Shown piece after piece: positions 34,087 through 43,152 of a stretch of 64,000 nt of DNA. The stretch is from Mucilaginibacter gossypii (lineage in GTDB: Bacteria; Bacteroidota; Bacteroidia; Sphingobacteriales; Sphingobacteriaceae), in assembly GCF_900100945.1 (NCBI RefSeq), contig NZ_FNCG01000014.1, forward strand, positions 124,001-188,000. The letters are read 5' to 3'. The translations under genes and the position numbers were made by a program. The notes under the pieces are model-generated. The model worked only from the letters and a program-made list of their open reading frames with translations. It was not told the origin of the DNA and ran no database searches. Within the stretch, counting starts at the first letter, position 1. The number at the start of each line of letters is the position of its first letter.

Positions 34087-34872
34087 TTAGAAGTAGCAGT
34101 TTGCTGTTACAAAAGTAAATGAGATTGTAAAGTTAAGGAAGAAGTAGGTATCATGCGATTTAAAGTCGCCGCGCTGAGAACCAACGGTGCCAATATAATT
34201 GCCGGTTTTTTCGCCCGAACGATCAGAAAGTAAAGCGCCGGTCGTGGTCATTTTGCTTTTATCGGCATATACACCGCTTACATCATCCAGGTAATCTGTA
34301 AATGCATAGCGGTAACCCATATCGGCCATAACTGTAAACTTACCGGATAAATTATACTTGATACCTAAACCATACGGGATTACGACGGTGTTATTGCCAT
34401 AAGGCTTAGCCTGGCCTTCGGTTTTTAGCTGCCTTAAGCCAACCTCGTGCCCGTTAAAATCCTGTGCACGCGGCGCGTAAGATGTAATACCTATACCTGT
34501 AAATATATAAGGGGTGTATTTGTTTCGTCCGGCATCGGGGATATAGTTCATAAAGTTAAACTCGCCGATAACACTTACCTCCCGCAATTGATCTTTAAAA
34601 TTGAGGTTACGATCACGAAACTGTTGATAGCCGGACCGATTGTCATAAGCCGATATATTACCAACACCAATATTCAGTTTAGCTGAAAAATAGCCATTAA
34701 AATTTCTTTTACCAAAGATACCCGCCGAAACGCCGCTTATTTTAACAGGGTTATTGGGGTTAAGATCACCTATGTACCCCGCACCGCCTATCGATCCGCC
34801 TATTTCCCAGGTTTGGGCCTGCAGCTGATAAGTTAAAAACAAGAATATGGCAAAAAGTAAAAATTTAGGCAT
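34087..34872 (-). CDS. DUF6089-type outer-membrane beta-barrel protein
   Basis: A 261-residue protein with a signal peptide (MPKFLLFAIFLFLTYQLQAQ) followed by TWEIGGSIGGAGYIGDLNP, which matches the DUF6089 family as I remember it. Amphipathic strands ending in FFLNFTISFTF indicate a small outer-membrane barrel. Function is unknown, but the gene is kept next to nadK, uppS and bamA in relatives, suggesting an envelope role. It starts 10 bases after the nadK stop. A TAAATTTG box ends 5 bases before its ATG, so a separate leaderless transcript is possible. Confidence 0.82.
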   Translation of the reverse strand: MPKFLLFAIFLFLTYQLQAQTWEIGGSIGGAGYIGDLNPNNPVKISGVSAGIFGKRNFNGYFSAKLNIGVGNISAYDNRSGYQQFRDRNLNFKDQLREVSVIGEFNFMNYIPDAGRNKYTPYIFTGIGITSYAPRAQDFNGHEVGLRQLKTEGQAKPYGNNTVVIPYGLGIKYNLSGKFTVMADMGYRYAFTDYLDDVSGVYADKSKMTTTGALLSDRSGEKTGNYIGTVGSQRGDFKSHDTYFFLNFTISFTFVTANCYF

Positions 34873-34881
34873 TAATCAAAT

Positions 34882-35763
34882 TTAGTAATTACGGGCATCA
34901 AGGCCCCAAAGCAGTTTATTCCTTAACGTAGTTAAATAGCTTTCATTACTAAGGCGAATTAAATTTAACTGAAAACTGGCTTTTTGAACATGAAACTTAA
35001 CTGTTTGATCTAAAACTTCCGTCCGCGAATCGCAGGAGATGATATAATTGGCACTGCGGCTTTCCACCTCAAAACAAAGTTTGCTGGTATCAGGGAGCAC
35101 TATAGGCCGCACGTTGAGATTATGGGGAGATACCGGGGTTACTACTATGCTATTTGATTGCGGAAAAATAATAGGCCCTCCGCAGCTTAATGAATAAGCT
35201 GTTGAGCCGGTTGATGTTGAGATGATAATACCATCACCCCAATATGAATTTAAAAACTCATCGTTCAAAAATACATGGGTTATGATCATGGCGGCATCAT
35301 CACGCTTATGGATGGTTACATCATTAAGGGCAAAATTATTGCTGCCAAAAACATTAGGGTCCGAGTCGACGGTAAGCAATTCACGGCAATCGCAGGTAAA
35401 TTGTCTGTTCACCACGGCATGAATGGCTGCCGTAATATCACTTTTATTAACACTGGCCAAAAAGCCCAGGCGGCCAAAGTTTATACCGATAACAGGGATC
35501 CCCGAATCGCGAATCAAGGTAACCGTATCAAGCAGGGTACCATCGCCTCCAAGCGTTATAAAAATATCAATAAAGCCTTTTAAGGTTTCGGCGGGGCGCA
35601 ACACTTTATATTGCACTGTGGTTAGTTTATCCTGCAAATATTCGTGGAGTTGCTGGTGTACATAAATATCGACACCATGCTGTGCAAGGTTATCAAAAAC
35701 CTGCTGTATAAAAGGTAAAACAGATGGCTCATTAAACGGCCTGCCGTAAACTGCTATTTTCAT
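34882..35763 (-). CDS. nadK: NAD kinase
   Basis: A 293-residue enzyme. It has the catalytic GGDGT motif in FITLGGDGTLLDTV, the INFGRLGFLA segment and the NE/D-type ALNDVTIHK site, plus the glycine-rich IISTSTGSTAYSLSCGGPI. It phosphorylates NAD to NADP using ATP. Length and motifs match bacterial NadK. It is directly followed by the DUF6089 gene. On the other side a plus-strand LuxR gene separates it from the CBS gene that normally adjoins it in relatives. Confidence 0.97.
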   Translation of the reverse strand: MKIAVYGRPFNEPSVLPFIQQVFDNLAQHGVDIYVHQQLHEYLQDKLTTVQYKVLRPAETLKGFIDIFITLGGDGTLLDTVTLIRDSGIPVIGINFGRLGFLASVNKSDITAAIHAVVNRQFTCDCRELLTVDSDPNVFGSNNFALNDVTIHKRDDAAMIITHVFLNDEFLNSYWGDGIIISTSTGSTAYSLSCGGPIIFPQSNSIVVTPVSPHNLNVRPIVLPDTSKLCFEVESRSANYIISCDSRTEVLDQTVKFHVQKASFQLNLIRLSNESYLTTLRNKLLWGLDARNY

Positions 35764-36022
35764 TTTTTAAAAAAGCGAATATCGAACTTTGAAAGTACAT
35801 TAATGCAGCAAGGCGTAAATAATTAATACCGCATAAATTAAACACTACAATCCACCCATCATACATTTTTCTTATAATGGTAAATTTTGCACTATTGTTT
35901 GCTTATATTTCCTAATAAAGCCATTTTAATTGCTTTAACAGATAAATAACTTCAAGGTAAAATAATTAAGTTTAACTATTTTGGCCTACCTTACCAATAT
36001 TTAAACAACGGTTATTTTATTG

Positions 36023-36685
36023 ATGGATAAAACTTTTACCCAAAAACTATCGGATATACAGTCAATAGCTGATGACCTTCCTTCTGCATTAATAATTCAT
36101 GAGGTTGAAACGCTGCAGATAGTGTATATGAACAGCGTAGGTCTCGATATACTGGGTACCACACTTGATGAACTGCAGGCCATGGGCCCTGAAACATATC
36201 ACGTTAAATATTTTAACACCGAAGACAGCAACGAATACGTACCCAAAATTTTGCACCTGATAAAAAGCAAAACACAGGAGCAGGTATCCTATTTTCAGCA
36301 GGTACGTGTACCTGATAACCCCGAATGGCAATTATTTGTGAGCAATACCAAAGTTTTTGCACGCAATGAAGCAGGCGATGCTGCATATTTGTTAACTATT
36401 GCCAGCAGGCTTGATCCTGTGCATCATATTACCACCAAGGTAAACAGGCTTATGCATGAGATCGCTTTTTTACGCCATAATAACCTGTTATTTTTAACGC
36501 TCACGCGGCGCGAAAAAGAGATTCTGAAATATATTGCCATGGGTATGAGCTCGGCCGAGATCAGCGCGAAGCTGTTCATTGCCCCGGCTACTGCCGAAAC
36601 GCACCGTAAAAACATCAAAAACAAACTGCACCTGAAAAATAATTATGATGCAGTGATGTTTGCGCAGGCTTATAATTTGGTCTGA
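36023..36685 (+). CDS. PAS-LuxR transcriptional regulator
   Basis: A 220-residue protein from ATG 36023. Residues ~15-135 look like a PAS sensor domain (SALIIHEVETLQIVYMNSVG, ...DAAYLLTIASRLD) and ~150-215 a LuxR helix-turn-helix: LTRREKEILKYIAMGMSSAE, then FIAPATAETHRKNIKNKLHL. There is no receiver Asp domain or signal peptide, so it is a one-component regulator; the ligand is unknown. It stands alone on the plus strand between nadK and the CBS gene, with a 260-base divergent upstream region and a repeat after its stop. Confidence 0.88.
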   Translation: MDKTFTQKLSDIQSIADDLPSALIIHEVETLQIVYMNSVGLDILGTTLDELQAMGPETYHVKYFNTEDSNEYVPKILHLIKSKTQEQVSYFQQVRVPDNPEWQLFVSNTKVFARNEAGDAAYLLTIASRLDPVHHITTKVNRLMHEIAFLRHNNLLFLTLTRREKEILKYIAMGMSSAEISAKLFIAPATAETHRKNIKNKLHLKNNYDAVMFAQAYNLV

Positions 36686-36687
36686 AA

Positions 36688-36798
36688 TCATAATAAGTCG
36701 GAAGTTCCGGGTCTTAAGTCAGTAGTTTAAATTGTCCGAAAGTCATACATAGCGGACTCAATACTTCGGACTAATGATTTAAGACTTCGGACTTAATA
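36688..36798. repeat. Word repeat, family L
   Basis: The words GTCGGAAGT, GTCCGAAAGTC, ACTTCGGACT and GACTTCGGACTTAA recur in both orientations across 110 bases, filling the gap between the convergent luxR-type and CBS genes exactly. Related AAGTCTTAAGTC words occur at 48313. Confidence 0.6.
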
Positions 36799-37461
36799 CT
36801 ACAAATTAAGGTAATTCATGAGCGAATCATACCTGTCGCGGGTGGTATCGTTGATATCGGTATGATTAAAGGTAGCTTTGATATCATACTCATACCGAAG
36901 GAAGCTGGCAGTTATGGCCGAAATATCCTGCTTGTTAACCTTAAGGGTAACTTCCATCCGGGTTGAATCGGGAAAGGACTGAACATAGGAGCTCAGGACC
37001 TGCGCGTTGTCTGACTCAACTATCTGCGCCATGTGCGCAAGCGAATTATTTTTATTATTGATCTCCAGCACAATAATGCCTCCCGGTTGCGATACTGAAG
37101 TTATTTTTGCGAAATATTCTGTAATGGCGTTAATAGATATCAACCCAAGATAGTTGCTTTTTGCATCAAGCACCGGTACAATGGTAAGCTGCTGCTCATA
37201 AAACAGGCGGATAACATCATAAATATGCTGATCCTCCAGCACGTAGGGATTAACCAACGAAAGGGCCAGCGCACCTATGGGTGTTTGATAATCACTTTCG
37301 GCTATCAGGTCATCCTCGGCAAGCAAACCTAAAAACTGCTCTTCATTTACAATAGGCAAATGCCTGAGGCGAAACTCAATCATACGGTCAAGCACTTTCT
37401 GAATGGTATCAGAAGTGTGTACCGGCGGTATCGAGTCAGCTATCAGGTCAAGTGCTATCAT
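36799..37461 (-). CDS. CBS-domain protein
   Basis: A 220-residue cytoplasmic protein with two CBS motifs over ~10-125 (RLRHLPIVNEEQFLGLLAEDDLI and LTIVPVLDAKSNYLGLISINAI) and an ACT-like C-terminal part (~135-205, PGGIIVLEINNKNNSLAHMAQIVE). CBS pairs bind adenosine nucleotides. It directly follows the alpha/beta hydrolase stop with no gap, so the two are co-transcribed. In relatives this gene adjoins nadK; here a LuxR gene intervenes. Confidence 0.88.
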   Translation of the reverse strand: MIALDLIADSIPPVHTSDTIQKVLDRMIEFRLRHLPIVNEEQFLGLLAEDDLIAESDYQTPIGALALSLVNPYVLEDQHIYDVIRLFYEQQLTIVPVLDAKSNYLGLISINAITEYFAKITSVSQPGGIIVLEINNKNNSLAHMAQIVESDNAQVLSSYVQSFPDSTRMEVTLKVNKQDISAITASFLRYEYDIKATFNHTDINDTTRDRYDSLMNYLNL

Positions 37462-38235
37462 CTATGCATTTACTTTGGTCTCTAATTTAGCTAAAAACTG
37501 TTTAAGTAAAGTATTAAATTCTTCCGGGTGTTCCATCATAGGTGCATGGCCGCATTTATCAATCCAATGAAGTTCCGAATCGGGCAGCAGCTCATGAAAT
37601 TCAACAGCTACCTCGGGCGGGGTGATCTTATCATTACGGCCCCATATCAAAGATACCGGGATAGTAATCTTATGCAGATCTTTTTTCATATTATGCCTGA
37701 TGGCAGATTTTGCCATGGCCAGCAAGCGGATCACCTTATGCCTGTCGTTAATGGTCTGAAAAACATCAAGCACCAACTCATCGGTGGCAATAGCCGGATC
37801 GTAAAATGTAAATTGCACTTTTTCGCGTACAAAATCAATACTCTCCCTGCGCGGAAAAGAGCCGCCGAAAGCATTTTCATATAAGCCCGAGCTACCAGTT
37901 AAAACAAGAGCCTTGATGTTTTCGGGATGCGTGGTTAAATAAACTAATGCCACATGCCCACCAAGCGAGTTACCCAATAAGGTAATATTGCTAAGCTTTT
38001 TAAACTTTATAAACTTATGTACAAATTTCGATAAACTTTTTACCCCGGTACTAATCAGCGGCATGTCATAAACAGGCAGCATGGGGATAATAACCCTGTA
38101 CTTTGATTTAAACTCATTAATAACACCATCCCAATTGCTCAACGCCCCCATTAAACCATGCAGCAGTAACAGCACCTCTCCTTCGCCCTCATCGATGTAA
38201 CTAAAACCGTGTTCCTCTTTAAGCACGAACTCCAT
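37462..38235 (-). CDS. Alpha/beta hydrolase
   Basis: A 257-residue cytoplasmic hydrolase. The nucleophile elbow is LLGNSLGGHVAL (Ser), the oxyanion region LLLLHGLMGALSNWD, the acid likely in VSLIWGRNDKITPP and the His in IDKCGHAPMMEHPEEF, so the catalytic triad is complete. The substrate is unknown; it resembles esterase and C-C hydrolase members. It is first in a two-gene unit with the CBS protein. A TAAGTTTG box lies 25 bases upstream. Confidence 0.9.
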   Translation of the reverse strand: MEFVLKEEHGFSYIDEGEGEVLLLLHGLMGALSNWDGVINEFKSKYRVIIPMLPVYDMPLISTGVKSLSKFVHKFIKFKKLSNITLLGNSLGGHVALVYLTTHPENIKALVLTGSSGLYENAFGGSFPRRESIDFVREKVQFTFYDPAIATDELVLDVFQTINDRHKVIRLLAMAKSAIRHNMKKDLHKITIPVSLIWGRNDKITPPEVAVEFHELLPDSELHWIDKCGHAPMMEHPEEFNTLLKQFLAKLETKVNA

Positions 38236-38259
38236 ATAAAATATTAAAAATTAATTTTT

Positions 38260-38267
38260 CAAACTTA
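38260..38267 (-). promoter_or_regulatory. Predicted -7 box of the hydrolase-CBS unit
   Basis: TAAGTTTG on the minus strand, 25 bases before the ATG; a TTTG lies 25 bases further upstream. The remaining gap to 38451 is AT-rich with no gene seen. Confidence 0.4.
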
Positions 38268-38451
38268 TCTTATACCAAAATCGCTTTCAGTACAAATTCC
38301 TGTTATTCCGCTGTAAAATTAGTTTATTACGAACGACATTTAGCAAGTATAGTAATTATTTACCAATGTAGTAATGTTAAGCTTCTATTAATAAGATTAA
38401 CATTAACACAACATTGCACAAAAAAACGCTGTACTATTAAATGGTAAAAAC

Positions 38452-38901
38452 TTAACCTAATAACTGTTTAACCACCTCTGATATAGTTTTACCATCGGCC
38501 TTGCCTGCAAGCTCTTTACTGGCCATACCCATTACGCGGCCCATATCTTTTACGGATGTAGCGCCTATCCTGCCAATAAGCTCTTCAAGGTAGCCTTCAA
38601 TTTCAAACTTGCTCATTTGTTGCGGAAGGTATTCTTCAATAACCAGCATTTCGGCTATTTCCACCTGGTACAGGTCGTCGCGGTTTTGCTCCTTATAAAT
38701 ATCGGCCGATTCCTTACGCTGTTTTACCAGCTTTTGCAATACTTTAATTTCAGCATCCTCGGTTAGTTCATCTGCAGCACCTTTTTCGGTTTTCGCCAAA
38801 AGCAATGCCGATTTGATGGCACGCAACCCCTGTAAACGATCTGCCTGCTTGGCAAGCATGGCCAGTTTAATGTCCTGGTCTATTTGTGTAATTAATGACA
38901 T
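38452..38901 (-). CDS. GatB/YqeY domain protein
   Basis: A 149-residue protein from ATG 38901; the longer open frame upstream runs through a repeat and is not credible. It has the YqeY hallmarks RLQGLRAIKSALLLAKTEKG, IEEYLPQQMS and GRVMGMASKELAGKADGKTI. The domain is related to the tail of GatB and thought to bind tRNA; its role is not established. A family-E repeat starts about 28 bases upstream. Confidence 0.93.
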   Translation of the reverse strand: MSLITQIDQDIKLAMLAKQADRLQGLRAIKSALLLAKTEKGAADELTEDAEIKVLQKLVKQRKESADIYKEQNRDDLYQVEIAEMLVIEEYLPQQMSKFEIEGYLEELIGRIGATSVKDMGRVMGMASKELAGKADGKTISEVVKQLLG

Positions 38902-38928
38902 ATCTTTAATTAGTGAATTAATGAATTT

Positions 38929-39052
38929 TGATGTGCAAATTTCAGATATGCAAATATGCAGATTATTGAGTTTCCCATTTTCAAATCCCCAAATTGGCAA
39001 ATTATCAAATTAAAAATCTGCACATCTGAAATTTGCACATCTGCACATCCAC
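38929..39052. repeat. Long inverted repeat, family E
   Basis: The outer arms GATGTGCAAATTTCAGATAT and its partner ATCTGAAATTTGCACATC (39023-39041) enclose a second nested palindrome of CAAAT/ATTTG words. It begins flush with the stop of the short-chain dehydrogenase gene (39052) and extends to just upstream of yqeY. A half-copy lies at 48456-48497. Confidence 0.75.
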
Positions 39053-39810
39053 TACCCTCTGAATATCGTACCTGCGTTGGCTTGTGCTGTAGGCATGATA
39101 ACCAGGTCGTTAATGTTAACATGTGCCGGTCGTGATGCAATGAACCAGATGGTTTCGGCCACATCTTCGGCCACCAATGGTTTAAAACCATCATAAACTT
39201 TTTTGGCCCTTTCCTTATCACCCTTAAAGCGCACCTCCGAAAACTCGGTTTCCACAGCTCCCGGGTGTATCGCCGTTACCTTAATACCGTGGGGTAAAAG
39301 GTCAATCCGCATACCTTTATTTAAAGCATCAACTGCATGTTTGGTAGCGCAATATACATTTCCGTTGGCATAAACTTCCTTACCGGCAATCGAGCCAAGA
39401 TTTATAATGTGCCCCTTACCATTTTCTATCATCCAGTTTGATACCACCCGGCTTACATACAGCAGGCCCTTGATATTGGTATCAATCATGGTTTCCCAAT
39501 CATCAATACTGCCTTTTTGAATAGGATCAAGCCCCTGGCTTAAACCGGCGTTGTTAACCAATACCGTCACTTTCCTCCATTGGGCCGGCAAAGCTTCCAG
39601 GTTGTTAATGGTATCTTCGCGGTTACGCACATCAAATGACGAAACCGCAACTTCTACGTTATACTTATCATTCAGGTGTTTGGCCAGTTTCTCTAACCTA
39701 TCTAACCGGCGACCGGTTAATACCAGGTCATAGCCTTCGCGGGCAAAAACGTGTGCACATGCCTCGCCAATGCCGGCGGTAGCTCCTGTAATTAAGGCAA
39801 TCTTACTCAT
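39052..39810 (-). CDS. Short-chain dehydrogenase/reductase
   Basis: A 252-residue Rossmann enzyme. It has the NADP-binding ITGATAGIGEACAHVFA with Arg in TGRRLDRLEKL favouring NADP, VNNAGLSQGL, the catalytic Ser in INLGSIAGKEVYANGNVYCATKHAV with YxxxK, and the Asn earlier in DTNIKGLLYVS. It resembles YdfG-type 3-hydroxy acid dehydrogenases (LPHGIKVTAIHPGAVETEFS). The physiological substrate is unknown. Confidence 0.92.
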   Translation of the reverse strand: MSKIALITGATAGIGEACAHVFAREGYDLVLTGRRLDRLEKLAKHLNDKYNVEVAVSSFDVRNREDTINNLEALPAQWRKVTVLVNNAGLSQGLDPIQKGSIDDWETMIDTNIKGLLYVSRVVSNWMIENGKGHIINLGSIAGKEVYANGNVYCATKHAVDALNKGMRIDLLPHGIKVTAIHPGAVETEFSEVRFKGDKERAKKVYDGFKPLVAEDVAETIWFIASRPAHVNINDLVIMPTAQANAGTIFRG

Positions 39811-39943
39811 AGATATTGATAACTATAAACAGCGAAAATATGTTTTTTACTTTAAAATATTGTCGGTTGGGAGTAAGGATGTTTTTTGAAAGGGAGGATT
39901 TTACCCACCCCAATATCGGGTTGAAAACGCAAGTCTATTTTAA

Positions 39944-39964
39944 GCTCTCATTATAAATGAGAGC
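39944..39964. other. Small hairpin after porT
   Basis: GCTCTCAT and ATGAGAGC pair with a 5-nt loop, 22 bases beyond the porT stop. There is no T run, so it may end transcription weakly or protect the 3' end. Confidence 0.4.
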
Positions 39965-39985
39965 GAGATTTAGGAAAATTACATT

Positions 39986-40720
39986 CTACTCAAAAATCAA
40001 ACTAAACATAATGGTATGTAAGCCCAACCTGCTGAGGGGCGCCGAATAAGGGTTATACTCGCGCATCAGTACGTTGCCTAATGAATTGGAAATCTTAATC
40101 TCGGGCGAAAGCTTAAAAAATTCAAAATAAATATCACAACCCACGCCCGCCTCATACGAGGCAAAGCCACCTACGTTTTTAACCAGCTTCTCTGAAAGGT
40201 CAAGATTGGCATCCGCGTTTTTCTTAGAGCCTATGGCCTGGGTATATTTCAGGCCGCCTACAACATAAGCCCTGAAATCGCCCAACCTGTCTGATTTTAA
40301 TTTCAATTGCAGGGGAATGTCAACCGAAGTGGTTTGTATTTTTTTATCCACATCTTCCGACGGATCGACATAAGAATAATGCAAAGCCCTGTCGGCAAAA
40401 ATCAATGACGGTGTGGTGCGTACCTCAAGGTGCTCAGTGATCCTGTACCGGGTCAAAAAACCTACTCCGAAAGCCGGTGAACTTTTTGAGCTGATGCTGT
40501 TAAGCGGCCCTTTAACCTGCACACCGTTCTCATCTAAAAACGCGTTGCGAAAATTGGGCTGGTTAACAATTTTAAAATCGGTGCTTACGTAAGTAAAACT
40601 GAAACCAAAGCTCAGATCCTGCTGATCGGCGCCGCCACCCCATGCCGGTACATGCTGCGCAAACAATAAATTGCTGCTAAAAATAAGTACAACTACAAGC
40701 AGGTAACGGTTTATAATCAT
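39986..40720 (-). CDS. porT: PorT-family T9SS outer-membrane protein
   Basis: A 244-residue protein with a signal peptide (MIINRYLLVVVLIFSSNLLFAQ) and a small beta barrel ending in FSLIFE. Sequence features (FSFTYVSTDFKIVNQPNF, GVGFLTRYRITEHLEVRTTPSLIFA, YVVGGLKY) and its position right after ubiE match PorT, a component needed for type IX secretion and gliding in Bacteroidota. Its start overlaps the ubiE stop by 4 bases, so the two are translationally coupled. A T9SS cargo protein is encoded at 62475. Confidence 0.88.
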   Translation of the reverse strand: MIINRYLLVVVLIFSSNLLFAQHVPAWGGGADQQDLSFGFSFTYVSTDFKIVNQPNFRNAFLDENGVQVKGPLNSISSKSSPAFGVGFLTRYRITEHLEVRTTPSLIFADRALHYSYVDPSEDVDKKIQTTSVDIPLQLKLKSDRLGDFRAYVVGGLKYTQAIGSKKNADANLDLSEKLVKNVGGFASYEAGVGCDIYFEFFKLSPEIKISNSLGNVLMREYNPYSAPLSRLGLHTIMFSLIFE

Positions 40721-41448
40721 TTAATACCGGTGTATATTGAACAGATACCAAACGTTAAAGGCCTGCATTTGGTATTCTTAAAGCCTACTTTATCCATCAA
40801 ACCCACAAAAGCCTGACCATCCGAAAAAGCAGCTACCGACTCCGGTAAATAGCTGTATGCTCTTGCATCTTTGCTGAACAATTTACCAATACCCGGGGTA
40901 ATATAGCTGAAGTAAAAATTATATAACTGCTTTACCGGAAATACTTTAGGCTTTGAAAACTCAAGCACCACCACCTTTCCTCCGGGTTTTAGCACCCGAA
41001 TTATATCAGCAAGGCCTTTTTCCAGGTTTTCAAAATTACGTACACCGTAGGCAACCGTAACAGCGTCAAACTCCGCGCCCTCAAACGGCAGTTTTTCCGA
41101 ATCGCCCAGTTTTACAGCAAATTTATCGCTCAAACCCCGTTTCGCTATTTTTTGCTCCGCGATGTCAAGCATCCCCCTTGAAATATCAACACCAATAATT
41201 TTTTCAGGTTTCAGGATAGATAAAGCCTCAAAAGCAAAATCGCCGGTGCCGGTAGCAACGTCCAGTATCAGCTTTGGTTTATCCTTTTTTAATTCGTTGA
41301 TGGCTTTTTTACGCCAAATGATGTCAATACCAAGTGACAGGAAATGGTTAAGGAAATCATAGGTTTTTGATATATTGTTGAACATATCTGCTACCTGTTC
41401 TTTTTTGGTAGCCTGCTCGTCATGGTACGGTGTTATGGTTTTGCTCAT
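40717..41448 (-). CDS. ubiE: Demethylmenaquinone methyltransferase
   Basis: A 243-residue class I SAM methyltransferase. It has the SAM motif LDVATGTGDFAFEAL, GVDISRGMLDIAEQK, the UbiE/MenG signatures YDFLNHFLSLGIDIIWRKKA and AYGVRNFENLEKGLADIIRVLKPGG. It methylates demethylmenaquinone to menaquinone, the quinone used with the Complex I encoded nearby. A TATCTTTG box ends 5 bases before the ATG, predicting a leaderless mRNA. Confidence 0.96.
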   Translation of the reverse strand: MSKTITPYHDEQATKKEQVADMFNNISKTYDFLNHFLSLGIDIIWRKKAINELKKDKPKLILDVATGTGDFAFEALSILKPEKIIGVDISRGMLDIAEQKIAKRGLSDKFAVKLGDSEKLPFEGAEFDAVTVAYGVRNFENLEKGLADIIRVLKPGGKVVVLEFSKPKVFPVKQLYNFYFSYITPGIGKLFSKDARAYSYLPESVAAFSDGQAFVGLMDKVGFKNTKCRPLTFGICSIYTGIK

Positions 41449-41453
41449 CGCAG

Positions 41454-41461
41454 CAAAGATA
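41454..41461 (-). promoter_or_regulatory. Predicted -7 box of ubiE-porT (leaderless)
   Basis: TATCTTTG on the minus strand, 5 bases before the ubiE ATG. The start of transcription would coincide with the start codon. Confidence 0.45.
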
Positions 41462-41519
41462 ATGATTGTATAGTGAATGCTTTAATATTAAGAAAGCTGA
41501 AAGTGAATACTGAAACAGG

Positions 41520-41655
41520 GCTGACAAGTTAACTCATCCCTACTTCGCTGCGCCCGTCACTCCTCTCTGCTTCGCAAAGCGGGGTTTTCGTTCTTCAGCT
41601 AAGTGTAGACCAGCTTAGTTGCCTATGCTCCTCGCTGTTACTAAATCGATATTAA
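41520..41655. repeat. Dispersed repeat, family H, in the ubiE-Gfo gap
   Basis: TAACTCATCCCTACTTCGCT (41527) and TGCTTCGCAAAGCGGGG (41568) align with the copy at 14866. The 310-base gap 41449-41758 also holds the ubiE promoter at one end and an AT-rich stretch before the Gfo-type gene; no gene is seen. Confidence 0.6.
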
Positions 41656-41758
41656 GTTGCGCTAATTATGTAAATGTTAAGTCAATTCACTATTTTTAGA
41701 AACCAATTTCGGCCGGTAGTCCCGGCAAATCACATTTAAAATTTGTTTCCTTATCCTT

Positions 41759-43129
41759 ATGAAAGACGAACAAGAACCCTCGCGCCGCAGTTTTATTAAA
41801 AAACTAACCACAGCAACCGCGGCCGTAGCTGCCGGATCGGGCCTTTTAGCCAGCCAAAGCCAGGCCAAATCTTTTTCCATCCAAAAACGCCTCATCGGCA
41901 ACAGCCCTAACGACCAGGTAAACATCGCCCTCATTGGCGCCGGTGGTATGGGTACCCAGGACACCATCACCGCCCTGCAGGTGCCCGGTGTTAAACTGGT
42001 AGCCGTATGCGATTTGTATGACGGTCGCTTAAAAGATGCCAAGACCCGCTGGGGAGCCGACATTTTTACTACCCGGGTTTACAAAGAGATCCTGAACCGT
42101 AAAGACATTGACGCCGTAATCATTGCTACACCCGATCACTGGCACCAGCAAATTTCTGTTGATGCGATGCACGCCGGTAAACATGTGTATTGCGAAAAAC
42201 CGATGGTTCATGCCATTACCGAAGGGCCGGCGGTGATCAAATCGCAAAAAGAAACAGGAATGATATTCCAGGTAGGCAGCCAGGGGGTATCATCATTAGG
42301 CAACGAAAAGGCACATGAGCTATTAAAAAGCGGAGCTATTGGCGAATTAAACTACGCCGAAGGTTTCTGGGCCCGCCGCGCGCCGCTTGAGGTTTGGCAA
42401 TACCCGATCCCTGAAGATGCCTCACCTCAAACTGTTGATTGGGAAACTTATATCAGCAATACCAAAAAGCGTCCGTTTGATGAAAAACGCTTTTTCCGCT
42501 GGAGAAATTATACCGACTATGGTACAGGCATGGCGGGCGACCTTTTTGTTCACCTTTTTTCAAGCCTGCATTTTATAACCGATTCAGTTGGCCCTAATAA
42601 AATTTATGCATCCGGCGGCTTACGTTTCTGGAATGATGGCCGCGAAGTACCTGATGTACTTTTAGGCACTTTTGATTATGGTAAAACACAGGCACACCCG
42701 GCCTTTAACCTTTCGTTACGGTGTAACTTTGTGGATGGCACCAGCGGCACAACTTACCTTAAACTGGTGGGCAGCGAAGGCTCAATGGATATAACATGGG
42801 ATAAAGTGACGCTTAAACGCAATAAAGTGATGGATTCTGATGATCCATTCTATCTTGATAAACTCAAAAAAGCAGGCAGCGGTTATGCCGAACGCAAAAA
42901 AATGCTACCGCCCGAAGAAATCACATATGATGCCGAAAAAGGATACAAAGGTGGGCCGTATGATCATATGGTGAACTTTTTTACCGCTATCCGCAATAAA
43001 GGCAAGGTAACCGAAGACGCAATTTTTGGCTATCGCGCGGCAGCCCCTGCCCTGTTATGTAACGATAGCTATTATAACAATACGCCCATGTTCTGGGATC
43101 CGGAAAAAATGCAGGTTATCAAGAAATAA
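41759..43129 (+). CDS. Tat-exported Gfo/Idh/MocA oxidoreductase
   Basis: A 456-residue protein with a twin-arginine signal (SRRSFIKKLTTATAAVAAGS, residues 8-27) and an alanine-rich core. The Rossmann domain is NIALIGAGGMGTQDTITAL, then VIIATPDHWHQQISVDAMHAGKHVYCEKPM, the signature EKP motif of the family. The C-terminal part is the substrate domain. Tat export suits an enzyme folding around NAD(P) before export. It is followed 23 bases later by a secreted DUF1080 hydrolase, and such pairs are known or proposed to act on sugars through 3-keto intermediates. Confidence 0.93.
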   Translation: MKDEQEPSRRSFIKKLTTATAAVAAGSGLLASQSQAKSFSIQKRLIGNSPNDQVNIALIGAGGMGTQDTITALQVPGVKLVAVCDLYDGRLKDAKTRWGADIFTTRVYKEILNRKDIDAVIIATPDHWHQQISVDAMHAGKHVYCEKPMVHAITEGPAVIKSQKETGMIFQVGSQGVSSLGNEKAHELLKSGAIGELNYAEGFWARRAPLEVWQYPIPEDASPQTVDWETYISNTKKRPFDEKRFFRWRNYTDYGTGMAGDLFVHLFSSLHFITDSVGPNKIYASGGLRFWNDGREVPDVLLGTFDYGKTQAHPAFNLSLRCNFVDGTSGTTYLKLVGSEGSMDITWDKVTLKRNKVMDSDDPFYLDKLKKAGSGYAERKKMLPPEEITYDAEKGYKGGPYDHMVNFFTAIRNKGKVTEDAIFGYRAAAPALLCNDSYYNNTPMFWDPEKMQVIKK

Positions 43130-43152
43130 TAGTTCACCGCAAATACCTTATT

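Noticed and set aside
36023..36685. Two-component response regulator
   Set aside because: The N-terminal half lacks the receiver-domain Asp and Lys and looks like PAS; no kinase gene is adjacent.
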